Source of the DNA: an uncultured Clostridia bacterium
Lineage (GTDB): Bacteria > Bacillota > Clostridia > TANB77 > CAG-508
NCBI GenBank assembly: GCA_944393475.1
Contig: CALYAI010000007.1
Span: forward strand, 1-32,003
DNA length: 32,003 nucleotides
Reading direction: 5' to 3'
The position numbers were made by a program, and so were the translations under genes. This document shows positions 8,518-16,737 of this stretch, in pieces. How positions within the stretch are numbered: position 1 is the stretch's first letter; the number at the start of each line of letters is the position of its first letter. The notes below the pieces were generated by a model, which saw nothing but the letters and a program-made list of their open reading frames with translations, was not told where the DNA came from and searched no databases.

Positions 8518-9777
8518 CTATTCACCTTCTCTTAAGTAAATATCTCCACCTAATTTTCTTAGTTTTTCGTCTATATTTTCATATCCTCTTAATATATAAC
8601 CAATATTTGAAATTTTTGTCTTTCCGTTTGCTACTAAAGCTGCTACTATTAATGCTGCTCCACCTCTTAAATCTGTTGCTTCTACCTTTGCTGAATTATA
8701 TTTTTTAATTCCGTTTATTATTGCTGTTCTGCCTTCTACTTCGATTTTTGCTCCCATTCTTTTTAATTCTGATATATATTTATATCTGTTTTCGAAAATA
8801 TTTTCAACTATTATTGATGTCCCCTTTGAAACACCCAATACACTTGCTAAAATTGGTTGCATATCTGTAGGGAATCCTGGATATGGCATCGTTTTAATAT
8901 TGCATGATTTTAGCCTGTTTCTAGATGTTAAACTTATTTCTTTTTCTTTTAAAATTATTTCACATCCCATTTCTTCTAATTTATATACAATTGGAAGAAT
9001 ATGTTCAATTTTCACTTTTTTAATATTTATGTTTCCTCTCGAAATTGCAGCTGCACATAAAAATGTTCCTATTTCTATTCTGTCAGGCATTACTTCATAT
9101 TCAAAAATTGATTTTATTTCTGATACTCCTTCGATTTTTATATCTTTTGTACCTGCTCCAGAAACAGCCCCTCCCATTTTATTTATGCAATTCTGCAAAT
9201 CGACTATTTCTGGCTCCATTGCCGCATTTTTTATATAAATCGTTTTGCCTGATAATACTGATGCTAAAATTATATTTTCTGTTGCTCCAACACTTGGAAA
9301 ATCCAACGTTATTGTACCAGATTCAATATTCTCTGAATCACAGTAAATTTCTCCATTTTCCTCTTTTATATTAATTCCTAGATTTTTAAACGCCTTTAAA
9401 TGTAAATCTATTGGTCTTGCACCTATATCGCATCCTCCGGGATATGAAAAAGTAGCTTTTTTACATCGTGCAAGTATAGCACCTGCTAAAATCACCGAAG
9501 ATCTCATTTGTCTCATTAACTCATCTGGAATTTCATAGTTATTAATATCGCTTGCGTCTATAATAACTGCTCCTTCTTCTTCTTTAACTTTACATCCTAA
9601 TAAACGCATAATTTTAAACATAATTTTAGTATCATGAATACTTGGAATATTTTTTAGAATAGTTTTTCCTTTATTCAAAATTGCTGCAGCCAATATTGGT
9701 AAAGATGAATTTTTAGAGCCTGATGCATCTATCTCTCCACAGATTCTTTCTCCACCTCTTACTATGTAACTTTGCAT
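8518..9777 (-). CDS. murA: UDP-N-acetylglucosamine 1-carboxyvinyltransferase MurA
   Basis: Catalyses the first committed step of peptidoglycan precursor synthesis, moving enolpyruvate from PEP to UDP-GlcNAc in the cytoplasm. At 419 residues it is full length. The substrate loop SGSKNSSLPILAAAIL is at the N-terminus, and the catalytic cysteine is C116 in PGGCDIGARPIDLHL, the target of fosfomycin in Cys-type enzymes. The DMQPILASVLGVSKGTS and DLRGGAALIVAALVA segments are typical. The ATG at 9775-9777 has AAAGGTGG 8 bases before it. It is first in the operon leading to divIB and sbp. Firmicutes often have two murA copies, and one copy here does not exclude another. Confidence 0.95.
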   Translation of the reverse strand: MQSYIVRGGERICGEIDASGSKNSSLPILAAAILNKGKTILKNIPSIHDTKIMFKIMRLLGCKVKEEEGAVIIDASDINNYEIPDELMRQMRSSVILAGAILARCKKATFSYPGGCDIGARPIDLHLKAFKNLGINIKEENGEIYCDSENIESGTITLDFPSVGATENIILASVLSGKTIYIKNAAMEPEIVDLQNCINKMGGAVSGAGTKDIKIEGVSEIKSIFEYEVMPDRIEIGTFLCAAAISRGNINIKKVKIEHILPIVYKLEEMGCEIILKEKEISLTSRNRLKSCNIKTMPYPGFPTDMQPILASVLGVSKGTSIIVENIFENRYKYISELKRMGAKIEVEGRTAIINGIKKYNSAKVEATDLRGGAALIVAALVANGKTKISNIGYILRGYENIDEKLRKLGGDIYLREGE

Positions 9778-9858
9778 TGCCTATACCACCTTTCATAATA
9801 CATTTGCTATATATTATGTTTTCTCTTTATAAAAGGTGTATATTGTAACTTTTAGTTT

Positions 9859-11049
9859 TTATTTACAATTTCTTGCAATTTCTCTTCCAAAATTAATGCA
9901 TTCTTTTATATTTTCGTCCGTTGGAGTCCACATACATCTCAATCCATCATTTATAAGCGAAAAACCTGATTTTGTTAATTCTTCATTTATTAATTTTACT
10001 GCTTCTCCACTCCAGCCATAACTTCCAAAACTAGCAGCCTTTTTATTTTTTAATTTTAATCCTTTAATTAATTCTAAAGTACCTGCAATAGAGTATAAAT
10101 ATCCATTGTTTACTGTTGGAGATCCCACTATTATTGCTTTAGATTTAAATACTTCCGCTACATTTTCTGTTTTATCTGATTTTGCAGTATTTATTACTTT
10201 AATATCTATTTCTTTATCTTCTTCACTTATTCCTCTTGCAATTGCCTCTGCCATTTTCCTTGTATCATTCCACATTGTATCGTATAGAATAGTAATTTGA
10301 TTTTCTGAATAATTATCCGCCCATTTATAGTATTGATCTATTATTTCTTCAGGGTTTTTCCTCCAGATAAGACCATGACTTGGACAAATCATACTTATTG
10401 GAAGTCCTAATTTTAAAATCTCATTAATTTTATTTTTTACCATCATGCTAAATGGTGCTACAATATTTGCATAATATTTAAGTGCTTCTTCATATAAGCT
10501 TGATCTATTTACCTCATCAACAAATAATGATTCTGATGCCATATGTTGACCAAAAGCATCATTACTAAATAAAATATTTTCTCCGTCCATATATGTAAAC
10601 ATTGTATCCGGCCAATGAAGCATTGGTGCTTCTATAAATGTCAAATTGTGTTTACCAATATTTAAGGTGTCACCAGTTTTTACAGTTATAAAATTCCAAT
10701 CTCTATGATATTGTCCTTTTATTGACTTTACAGCATTTGCAGTACAATAAATTGGCGTATTGGGAATTTCTTGCATAAGGCGTGGTAAACTGCCACTATG
10801 ATCTACCTCTCCATGATTTGCAATAATATAATCTATTTTGTCTAAATCAATTTCTTTTTTTAGATTTTCAACAAATTCTTCATCGAAAGGTTTCCATGCT
10901 GTATCTATTAATACTATTTTTTCATCTTGGATTAAATAACTGTTATATGAAGATCCATTTATAGTATTATACTCGTCCCCATGGAATTTTTTTAATTCCC
11001 AATCTGTTTTTCCAACCCATTTAACATATTTATTAATTTCTTTAGCCAT
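9859..11049 (-). CDS. fprA: Flavodiiron protein (A-type flavoprotein, FprA family)
   Basis: A cytoplasmic oxygen (or nitric oxide) reductase used by anaerobes to remove traces of O2. The N-terminal beta-lactamase-like domain keeps all diiron ligands: H79, E81, D83 and H84 in NHGEVDHSG, H145 in LHWPD, D164 in FSNDAFGQH, and H225 in PSHG. From about residue 252 a flavodoxin domain (ILYDTMWNDTRKMAEAI, IVGSPTVNNGYL, FGSYGWSGEA) binds FMN. At 396 residues there is no extra rubredoxin domain, so an external electron donor is needed. The ATG at 11047-11049 overlaps the end of the patatin gene by 8 bases and uses an AGGAGG site inside it, which implies coupled translation. Confidence 0.95.
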   Translation of the reverse strand: MAKEINKYVKWVGKTDWELKKFHGDEYNTINGSSYNSYLIQDEKIVLIDTAWKPFDEEFVENLKKEIDLDKIDYIIANHGEVDHSGSLPRLMQEIPNTPIYCTANAVKSIKGQYHRDWNFITVKTGDTLNIGKHNLTFIEAPMLHWPDTMFTYMDGENILFSNDAFGQHMASESLFVDEVNRSSLYEEALKYYANIVAPFSMMVKNKINEILKLGLPISMICPSHGLIWRKNPEEIIDQYYKWADNYSENQITILYDTMWNDTRKMAEAIARGISEEDKEIDIKVINTAKSDKTENVAEVFKSKAIIVGSPTVNNGYLYSIAGTLELIKGLKLKNKKAASFGSYGWSGEAVKLINEELTKSGFSLINDGLRCMWTPTDENIKECINFGREIARNCK

Positions 11050-11890
11050 TATTCTCCTCCTTTAATATTTCTTTTATTTTTTCGATCTCTTTTTTGGCTT
11101 GATTATACCCTAATTTATAACATTTATTTGATTGTTTAAAATCAAATGGATTTACATTCTCTGTATCAACCTCTATAACATAATCAGCTTTCTTTACAGC
11201 TTCCCCCTCTATTTGAGAAAACATAATGTCTATTGATTTATTTAAAGTTGACCTTATCCCCACAGTTTTAGAAGTCTTGTTTAATTTAAATCTAACAGCT
11301 ATTACTTTATCTGCACCTATCTTTTTAACTTCTTCTACAGGTATATTGTCCAATATTCCACCATCAACAAATTTATGTTTATTATATATGCATGGTGCAA
11401 AAATTGCTGGATATGATGAGCTTGCTCTTACTGCTATAGAAATGTCTGCTTTGTTTAGATAAAATTCATTTATTTTCTCTACATTTGTAAATATATATTT
11501 TTCTGAATTTCTTAAATCTACTGCTGGAATTACTATTGGAATTTTTAAATCTTGCATTTTTTTAATGTTTTTATATTTACAAGCCTCTTCTATTGCATAT
11601 GCTATATTCTCTCCTGAATACAAACCACCTGCTTGAATGCTCAGCAATTTTTTCCCTCTTGGATCTGTATACATCGCACTATTCTTAAATATCATTTTAG
11701 AAAAATAATTAAATAGCTTAAGCATTTCGTTTGGTGTATATTCCATTGCATATAGTGCCGCTACAATGCTTCCAATGCTCGTTCCTCCTATAATATCTAC
11801 ATTTATGCCTTCTTCTTTTAGCACTTGCAATACACCAATATGTGCAGCTCCTTTTATTCCTCCACCAGAAAGAGCTAGTCCTAGTTTCAT
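11042..11890 (-). CDS. Patatin-like phospholipase / acylhydrolase
   Basis: 282 residues with the complete patatin catalytic set: oxyanion glycines SGGGIKGAAHIGVL (residues 8-21), nucleophile S38 in GGTSIGS, and aspartate D176 in VDGGILDN. The family includes RssA/YchK-like bacterial acyl-ester hydrolases, and the substrate is unknown. No signal peptide or membrane helix is visible, so it is probably cytoplasmic. The ATG at 11888-11890 has a GGTGGTGA site just before it. It sits between the HD-domain gene (13 bases upstream) and fprA (8-base overlap), so it is a middle gene of the topB operon. Confidence 0.9.
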   Translation of the reverse strand: MKLGLALSGGGIKGAAHIGVLQVLKEEGINVDIIGGTSIGSIVAALYAMEYTPNEMLKLFNYFSKMIFKNSAMYTDPRGKKLLSIQAGGLYSGENIAYAIEEACKYKNIKKMQDLKIPIVIPAVDLRNSEKYIFTNVEKINEFYLNKADISIAVRASSSYPAIFAPCIYNKHKFVDGGILDNIPVEEVKKIGADKVIAVRFKLNKTSKTVGIRSTLNKSIDIMFSQIEGEAVKKADYVIEVDTENVNPFDFKQSNKCYKLGYNQAKKEIEKIKEILKEENNG

Positions 11891-11903
11891 TTAATCACCA
11901 CCA

Positions 11904-12677
11904 TTATATTTTAGAATTAATAAACTGATTTCCAATCGTTTTTATAATATTCATTTCTTTTTTCGTTATCTCATTTTTAAAATCAAATCTATTAATTATT
12001 TTGTTGAAATAATCTTCTTTTTTCAAAATTTGAAAACTTTCTCTATAATTTAGATCATATATTAATGATAATGTACTTATTAATTTATCTATATGTTTAT
12101 TAATATTTATCTTTTTTGTACAAATTGTATTCATGCTTAGATTTTCTTTTAAAACTGCTTTACTAATTTTTCCTTCTTCTATTTCCTTCATATTATTTTT
12201 CCAATATACTGTAACTGATAGCTTTAAAATATCTAATTTATCAGCATCTCGTAAAATTTTTGTAAATAATTCTTCTTCTTTTGATAAATTTTTTTCTATT
12301 GAATTTTTATTATGATTTATTATTGCTGAAAAAATTATTCTGTCATATTGATTATCATATATAAATTCTCTTATATAATCTTTATCTTTTAGTATTTTAA
12401 CTCCTTCGATTGCATGATTAAATTTATTTGTATAAAAAAATGTCTTTTCTTTTTTTATATCTTTATACTCAGTAAACCTTCCTATATCATGTAATAAGCC
12501 TATCAACTTTGCCAAATCCATCTGTTCTTCATTTAAGTCTAAGTCTATTGCTATTTCTTCACTTAATTTCATTACATCAAAGGAATGTTTAAATTTACGT
12601 TCAATATTTTGATTGTTTTTATTAAATATATTCCTATACTTAATAAATTCTTGTTGTGCTTTTTTAATATCAATCAT
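11904..12677 (-). CDS. HD-domain phosphohydrolase-like protein
   Basis: 257 residues. The HD superfamily metal ligands are visible: H31 (FKHSFDVM), H63-D64 (LIGLLHDIGRF), H88 (KFNHAIEG), H122 (IINHNKN) and the aspartates of ILRDADKLDIL (D144/D146). This places it among HD hydrolases that act on nucleotides or phosphate esters. The substrate cannot be told from sequence. No extra signalling domain and no membrane helix are visible. The ATG at 12675-12677 has AGGAAAAG upstream and starts 9 bases after the topB stop, so it is transcribed with topB. Confidence 0.85.
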   Translation of the reverse strand: MIDIKKAQQEFIKYRNIFNKNNQNIERKFKHSFDVMKLSEEIAIDLDLNEEQMDLAKLIGLLHDIGRFTEYKDIKKEKTFFYTNKFNHAIEGVKILKDKDYIREFIYDNQYDRIIFSAIINHNKNSIEKNLSKEEELFTKILRDADKLDILKLSVTVYWKNNMKEIEEGKISKAVLKENLSMNTICTKKININKHIDKLISTLSLIYDLNYRESFQILKKEDYFNKIINRFDFKNEITKKEMNIIKTIGNQFINSKI

Positions 12678-12686
12678 TTTCTTTTC

Positions 12687-14588
12687 CTACATCTTTATTA
12701 CTAATTTATTAAATTTGTTTTTTATATATTTTTCTAATTTTACTGTAAATTCATCTGCCTTTATTTCTTTTCTTGCAACCATATCAAGTCCTTTCTCCCA
12801 ACTGGCTGTTAGTTTTGGGTTTAACATATCTGGCATAGAATAATTCACAATATCATATATTGCTTCTCCCTTATTTGTTGGAGTTATTATTTGAGTTTTT
12901 TGATTTATAGCAATATATTTTATTTTTTCTAGTTTCTTTATAATCTCTGCTCTTGTAGCACTAGTACCAATTCCTGCTCCTTTTATTTGCTCTCTTAATT
13001 CTTCATCTTCTATTAACTTACCAGCATTTTCCATGGCAAGTATAATTGATCCTGAATTGTATCTTGAAGGTGGTGATGTTTCTGCATCCTTTGTTTCTAA
13101 ATTTTGTATATCAATTTCTGAATTTTTCTTTAATGTTGCTAATATAGATATGTCTTTGTCCTCTAAAACTTTATTTGGCTTTAATATTTCCAAATATCCT
13201 TGTTTTGTACAAACTTTTCCATTTGCAAAAAAACTTTCTTTTCCCACATCTATTACAACAGAAACCTTGCTATATTCTGCCGGTGGATAAAATATCGCTA
13301 AAAATCTTTTAACAATTAATTCGTATATATCTTTTTGAATCTGTGGTAATTTTTCAAAATTTTCATATCCTTGTCCTGTTGGAATTATCGCATAATGATC
13401 TGTTATTTTGCTATCATTTACATATTTTGTTTTTATTAAATTTGTAGAATATTTTTCCTCAATCATTTTACTTAAAAAATTTTGAACTTCGTCATTTTTA
13501 AAACCTTTTTTTATTCCATTTAAATTTTTATTTATTTCCTTTGCTACAGCTGTAGAAAGTACTCTCGCATCAGTTCTTGGATATGTTACTAACTTGTTTT
13601 CGTATAAGTTTTGGATTATATCCAAAGTTTCATCAGGTTTTATTTTAAATCTTTTTGTACATTCGTTTTGGAGCTCTGCTAAATTAAATAATAATGGTGG
13701 ATTTTCTTTTTGTTTACTCTTCTTTACTTCTTTTACTATGACTTTATTATCTTTTAATGAAACAATAAATTTTTTGGCATCATCTATTTTTTTAAAGCCA
13801 TTATCATTATATAGTTTATTAGAATTATATAATTCCGAATTTTCTGTTACCTTCCATTCAGCCTCAAAATTTGATTGATTGTTTCCAAATTTTCCTATTA
13901 TTTTATAGTATTTTGTCTTTTTAAAATTTCGTATTTCTCTTTCTCTGGAGACAATCATTCCCAATACACATGTCATAACTCGTCCTACTGAAATTGACGC
14001 TTTTTCCTCATTTATTTCTTTTGCTAATTTTCTGCCATATATAATTGAAAGTAATCTTGAGAAATTTATTCCAATAAGATAGTCTTCTTGTGCTCTTAAG
14101 TATGCAGCATCTGATAAACTATCATATTCTGATAAATCTTTTGCATTTTTTATTCCTTTTATTACTTCTTCTTCTGTTTGAGAATCTATCCAAACTCTTT
14201 TTTTATCTTTTCCTTCTGGATGAATCATTTGGTCTACCAAACGATATATATATTCACCTTCTCTTCCAGAGTCAGTACTTACATATATTGTTTTTACATC
14301 TTCCCTATTTAGCAATTCTTTTATTATATTAAATTGCTTTTGTACATTTGGAATAATTTCATATTTCCATTGTTTGGGAATAAATGGTAATGTGTCTAAT
14401 CTCCAGAACTTTAATTTTTCATCATATTTTTCTGGATAGCTCATTGTTACTAAATGTCCTACACACCATGTTACTATCCATTCTTCACTCTCTAAATATC
14501 CGTCTTTTCTTGTAGTATTTATTTTTAATGCTTTTGCCATTTGCATTGCAACAGATGGTTTTTCTGTTATTAATATTTTCTTGTCCAT
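12687..14588 (-). CDS. topB: DNA topoisomerase III (type IA)
   Basis: Relaxes and decatenates DNA through a transient 5'-phosphotyrosine link. The Toprim domain contains ITEKPSVA (E9) and STDSGREGE (D106 region). The catalytic tyrosine is Y336 in LVTYPRTDAR. The conserved GAGIGTSATRAEIIKKL block is near residue 540. At 633 residues it is shorter than Bacillus TopB (about 730) and has no zinc-finger tail, but the catalytic core is complete. The ATG at 14586-14588 has TAAGGAG upstream and a promoter 24 bases further. It heads a four-gene run with the HD, patatin and fprA genes, which have no obvious functional tie to it. Confidence 0.94.
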   Translation of the reverse strand: MDKKILITEKPSVAMQMAKALKINTTRKDGYLESEEWIVTWCVGHLVTMSYPEKYDEKLKFWRLDTLPFIPKQWKYEIIPNVQKQFNIIKELLNREDVKTIYVSTDSGREGEYIYRLVDQMIHPEGKDKKRVWIDSQTEEEVIKGIKNAKDLSEYDSLSDAAYLRAQEDYLIGINFSRLLSIIYGRKLAKEINEEKASISVGRVMTCVLGMIVSREREIRNFKKTKYYKIIGKFGNNQSNFEAEWKVTENSELYNSNKLYNDNGFKKIDDAKKFIVSLKDNKVIVKEVKKSKQKENPPLLFNLAELQNECTKRFKIKPDETLDIIQNLYENKLVTYPRTDARVLSTAVAKEINKNLNGIKKGFKNDEVQNFLSKMIEEKYSTNLIKTKYVNDSKITDHYAIIPTGQGYENFEKLPQIQKDIYELIVKRFLAIFYPPAEYSKVSVVIDVGKESFFANGKVCTKQGYLEILKPNKVLEDKDISILATLKKNSEIDIQNLETKDAETSPPSRYNSGSIILAMENAGKLIEDEELREQIKGAGIGTSATRAEIIKKLEKIKYIAINQKTQIITPTNKGEAIYDIVNYSMPDMLNPKLTASWEKGLDMVARKEIKADEFTVKLEKYIKNKFNKLVIKM

Positions 14589-14611
14589 AAAAGTCTCCTT
14601 ATTGCGGTTCT

Positions 14612-14640
14612 ATTATATAGTATTTTGGAAGAAATTACAA
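14612..14640 (-). promoter_or_regulatory. Sigma-A promoter for topB operon
   Basis: TTGTAA (14635-14640), a 17-base spacer and a perfect TATAAT (14612-14617) on the minus strand, about 24 bases ahead of the topB ATG. Confidence 0.75.
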
Positions 14641-14742
14641 CGAAAAAAAGCATTATGTTATTTTTAAGATAAGTTTTGCATAATATAAAATTTACCAATC
14701 AACTTATTTTTACTAGTTTTTCGCTTTTTCTAGCAAAATCTA

Positions 14743-14771
14743 TTGACTTTTTCTATGTATTGTATTAAAAT
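14743..14771 (+). promoter_or_regulatory. Sigma-A promoter for rplM-rpsI
   Basis: TTGACT (14743-14748), a 17-base spacer and TAAAAT (14766-14771). It is divergent from the topB promoter about 100 bases away. It leaves a leader of about 125 bases before the rplM start. The rest of the 14589-14742 gap shows only A/T-rich sequence with no further gene. Confidence 0.75.
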
Positions 14772-14777
14772 TATTAT

Positions 14778-14902
14778 GCTAAATTTGTAATTTAGCTATT
14801 AATTTAGTCAATAAGTAATAATATATAAGCCTCTCCCCGGTAGTTTATATATTTAATAAACTTATTATATAAATAATAATTTGAATGGAGGGTAATTTTA
14901 CC
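14778..14902 (+). promoter_or_regulatory. 5' leader of rplM-rpsI, possible ribosomal-protein leader
   Basis: The transcribed leader contains a 7-bp hairpin (GCTAAAT with ATTTAGC) at its start. It also has a C-rich island GCCTCTCCCCGG near 14829-14840 in otherwise A/T-only sequence, and a 6-bp hairpin (GTTTAT with ATAAAC) after it. Firmicutes often carry an autoregulatory L13 leader here. I could not match the known consensus from memory, so the call rests on position and structure. Confidence 0.35.
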
Positions 14903-15337
14903 ATGAATAATACTACATATAGTGTAAAAGGAAATGAAATAGAAAGTAAATGGTATATTTTAGATGCAGCAAATAAGCCAGTTGGTAGAGTTGCAACAGA
15001 AGCTGCAAAATTATTAAGAGGAAAACATAAACCAACTTATACACCAAACTTAGATGTTGGTGATCATGTAATCATTATAAATTGTTCAGAAGCAGTATTT
15101 ACTGGAAAAAAATTAGATCAAAAATTCTATAGACATCATTCTGGATATATTGGTGGATTAAAAGAAACATCTGCAAGAATTATGATGGATAAGAATCCAG
15201 AAAAAGCAATGATGATTGCTGTAAAAGGAATGCTTCCACACAATTCTTTAGGAAGAAAAATGTTAAAAAAATTAAGAGTATATGCTGGTAATGAACATGA
15301 GAATATGGCTCAAAAACCAGAAATATGGAATTTCTAA
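14903..15337 (+). CDS. rplM: Ribosomal protein L13 (uL13)
   Basis: An early-assembling protein of the 50S subunit. 144 residues from the ATG at 14903, with the family blocks [64 protein letters not shown] and [31 protein letters not shown]. An earlier in-frame ATG at 14885 overlaps the GGAGGG ribosome binding site and would add six residues not seen in the family, so the later start is preferred. It is the first gene of the rplM-rpsI operon and one of only two plus-strand genes in the window. Confidence 0.96.
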   Translation: MNNTTYSVKGNEIESKWYILDAANKPVGRVATEAAKLLRGKHKPTYTPNLDVGDHVIIINCSEAVFTGKKLDQKFYRHHSGYIGGLKETSARIMMDKNPEKAMMIAVKGMLPHNSLGRKMLKKLRVYAGNEHENMAQKPEIWNF

Positions 15338-15380
15338 TATATTAGGGTATAACCCTTAAAAATTAAGGAGGAATTTTTAA

Positions 15381-15785
15381 ATGGCAAAGGCAGGAGAAAA
15401 AATTATGTTCTACGGAACAGGTAGAAGAAAAAATGCAATAGCTAGAGTTAGATTAGTTGAAGGAAAAGGAAATATAACAATAAACGGAAAAGATTTAGAT
15501 GAATATTTTGGATTAGAAACATTAAAATACATTGTAAAACAACCATTAAATGTAACAAATACATTGGATAAATTCGATGTAATTTGTAAAGTACAAGGTG
15601 GAGGATTTACAGGTCAAGCAGGAGCAATAAGACATGGTATAGCTAGAGCTTTAAATGAAGCTAATTCAGAATACAGACCAGCATTAAAATCAAATGGATT
15701 TTTAACAAGAGATCCTCGTATGAAAGAAAGAAAGAAATATGGTCTTAAAAAAGCTAGAAAAGCTCCACAATTCAGTAAGAGATAA
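15381..15785 (+). CDS. rpsI: Ribosomal protein S9 (uS9)
   Basis: A 30S subunit protein whose C-terminal tail reaches the P-site tRNA. 134 residues with [27 protein letters not shown] at the N-terminus, [19 protein letters not shown] in the middle and the family ending [27 protein letters not shown]. The ATG at 15381 follows an AAGGAGG site. It lies 43 bases after rplM and is followed by a strong terminator. Confidence 0.97.
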   Translation: MAKAGEKIMFYGTGRRKNAIARVRLVEGKGNITINGKDLDEYFGLETLKYIVKQPLNVTNTLDKFDVICKVQGGGFTGQAGAIRHGIARALNEANSEYRPALKSNGFLTRDPRMKERKKYGLKKARKAPQFSKR

Positions 15786-15796
15786 TATTTATATAC

Positions 15797-15830
15797 AAAA
15801 AAATCAGAAGTTTAATACTTCTGATTTTTT
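15797..15830. terminator. Shared bidirectional terminator of rpsI and the AIM24-family gene
   Basis: A near-perfect stem of about 14 bp (ATCAGAAGT with ACTTCTGAT at its core, arms 15797-15811 and 15817-15830, loop of 5) with T tracts in both directions. It sits between the converging rpsI (+) and AIM24-family (-) genes, and the stop of the latter is at its edge. Confidence 0.9.
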
Positions 15831-16629
15831 ATTTGTTTGTTCTTAAAGAATTTACTGATGCAACCGTTAGATCTTTTACTGGTGCCATTAGTACTTTACC
15901 AGTTCCTCTATATACATTAACAAATCCTTCTCCTGCAATAGCTGATCCAATTAAACTTTTTGTTGATTTTTCAACAGTAAATTGAAGCTCTTTTGACCAT
16001 GCAACAGCAAAATTACCATCAATTCTTAAGACGTCATTTTGTAATTCAACTTCTACTAATTCTTCTCTTGGAACTGGTGATTCTAAAGCTACTACTCCAT
16101 TACCTATAAGGCTTAAGTTAAATAATCCCTCTTTTCCTAAAACTGCTGATGATAAATTACTACGCATAACAACTTTTTGTTGTATATTTGATTCACATGC
16201 TAGGAATAATCCATCATCCAATACTATTCCACCATTCCATGTAGATAAATCTTCTAGTAATATATGTTTATATGTTGGTTCCAAAACTAACATACCTGTT
16301 CCTTTATATTTTGGCTTTACTGTACTTTCACTTGTTATACTACCTTTTATTGCTTTTCCAAAGAAATCCCCTACACCTTTTACGTCTGCAACAGCTTCAA
16401 CATCTCCTACTGACCACTGCATGGCTCCTGCACTTGTTGTATACTCATTATTTTGTAAATTTATAACTAATTGTCTCTTCCTTACATTCATTCTAGAACA
16501 ATAATAAGCTCTTATTGCTGTATCAGGCATTACACTTAAATCTGACATGTATTCGATAACTTTCATGCCTGCTTTTGCATCTGCTATACGAATATCGTCA
16601 TTGTCTTGCAAATTATTAACTTGAAACAT
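15829..16629 (-). CDS. AIM24 family protein
   Basis: A 266-residue, all-beta, soluble protein of the AIM24 family (TIGR00266-like), seen in repeated strand motifs such as GAMQWSVGDVEAVADVKG, GTGMLVLEPTYKHILLEDL, GEGFVNVYRGTGKVLMAPV and AVAWSKELQFTVEKS. The bacterial role is unknown. The eukaryotic namesake is a mitochondrial protein. No signal peptide or membrane helix is visible. The ATG at 16627-16629 has an AGGAGG site 8 bases upstream and a perfect consensus promoter, so it is a single-gene transcription unit that is probably well expressed. It is unrelated in composition to the amylase gene beside it. Confidence 0.85.
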   Translation of the reverse strand: MFQVNNLQDNDDIRIADAKAGMKVIEYMSDLSVMPDTAIRAYYCSRMNVRKRQLVINLQNNEYTTSAGAMQWSVGDVEAVADVKGVGDFFGKAIKGSITSESTVKPKYKGTGMLVLEPTYKHILLEDLSTWNGGIVLDDGLFLACESNIQQKVVMRSNLSSAVLGKEGLFNLSLIGNGVVALESPVPREELVEVELQNDVLRIDGNFAVAWSKELQFTVEKSTKSLIGSAIAGEGFVNVYRGTGKVLMAPVKDLTVASVNSLRTNK

Positions 16630-16656
16630 ATAAATCTCCTCCTTTTTATTTTCTCC

Positions 16657-16685
16657 ATTATATCCATAGTGTATTTTAATGTCAA
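16657..16685 (-). promoter_or_regulatory. Perfect sigma-A promoter for the AIM24-family gene
   Basis: TTGACA (16680-16685), exactly 17 bases, then TATAAT (16657-16662), all matching the consensus. It lies directly after the amylase terminator, so the AIM24-family gene is insulated from the amylase transcript. Confidence 0.88.
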
Positions 16686-16708
16686 ATTTATTTTATTATA
16701 AAAAAAGT

Positions 16709-16729
16709 GCGGGGAGTAAAACTCCCCGC
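16709..16729 (-). terminator. Rho-independent terminator after the amylase gene
   Basis: A perfect 9-bp GC-rich stem (GCGGGGAGT with ACTCCCCGC) with a 3-base loop, followed on the minus strand by ACTTTTTTTAT. It is much more GC-rich than any other terminator in this window, matching the composition of the amylase gene. Confidence 0.93.
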
Positions 16730-16737
16730 GGTGGTTC

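Noticed and set aside
9778..9858. Terminator or promoter between fprA and murA
   Set aside because: Only a weak 6-bp hairpin with a 14-base loop, and no -35/-10 pair with proper spacing. I cannot say where the murA transcript starts.
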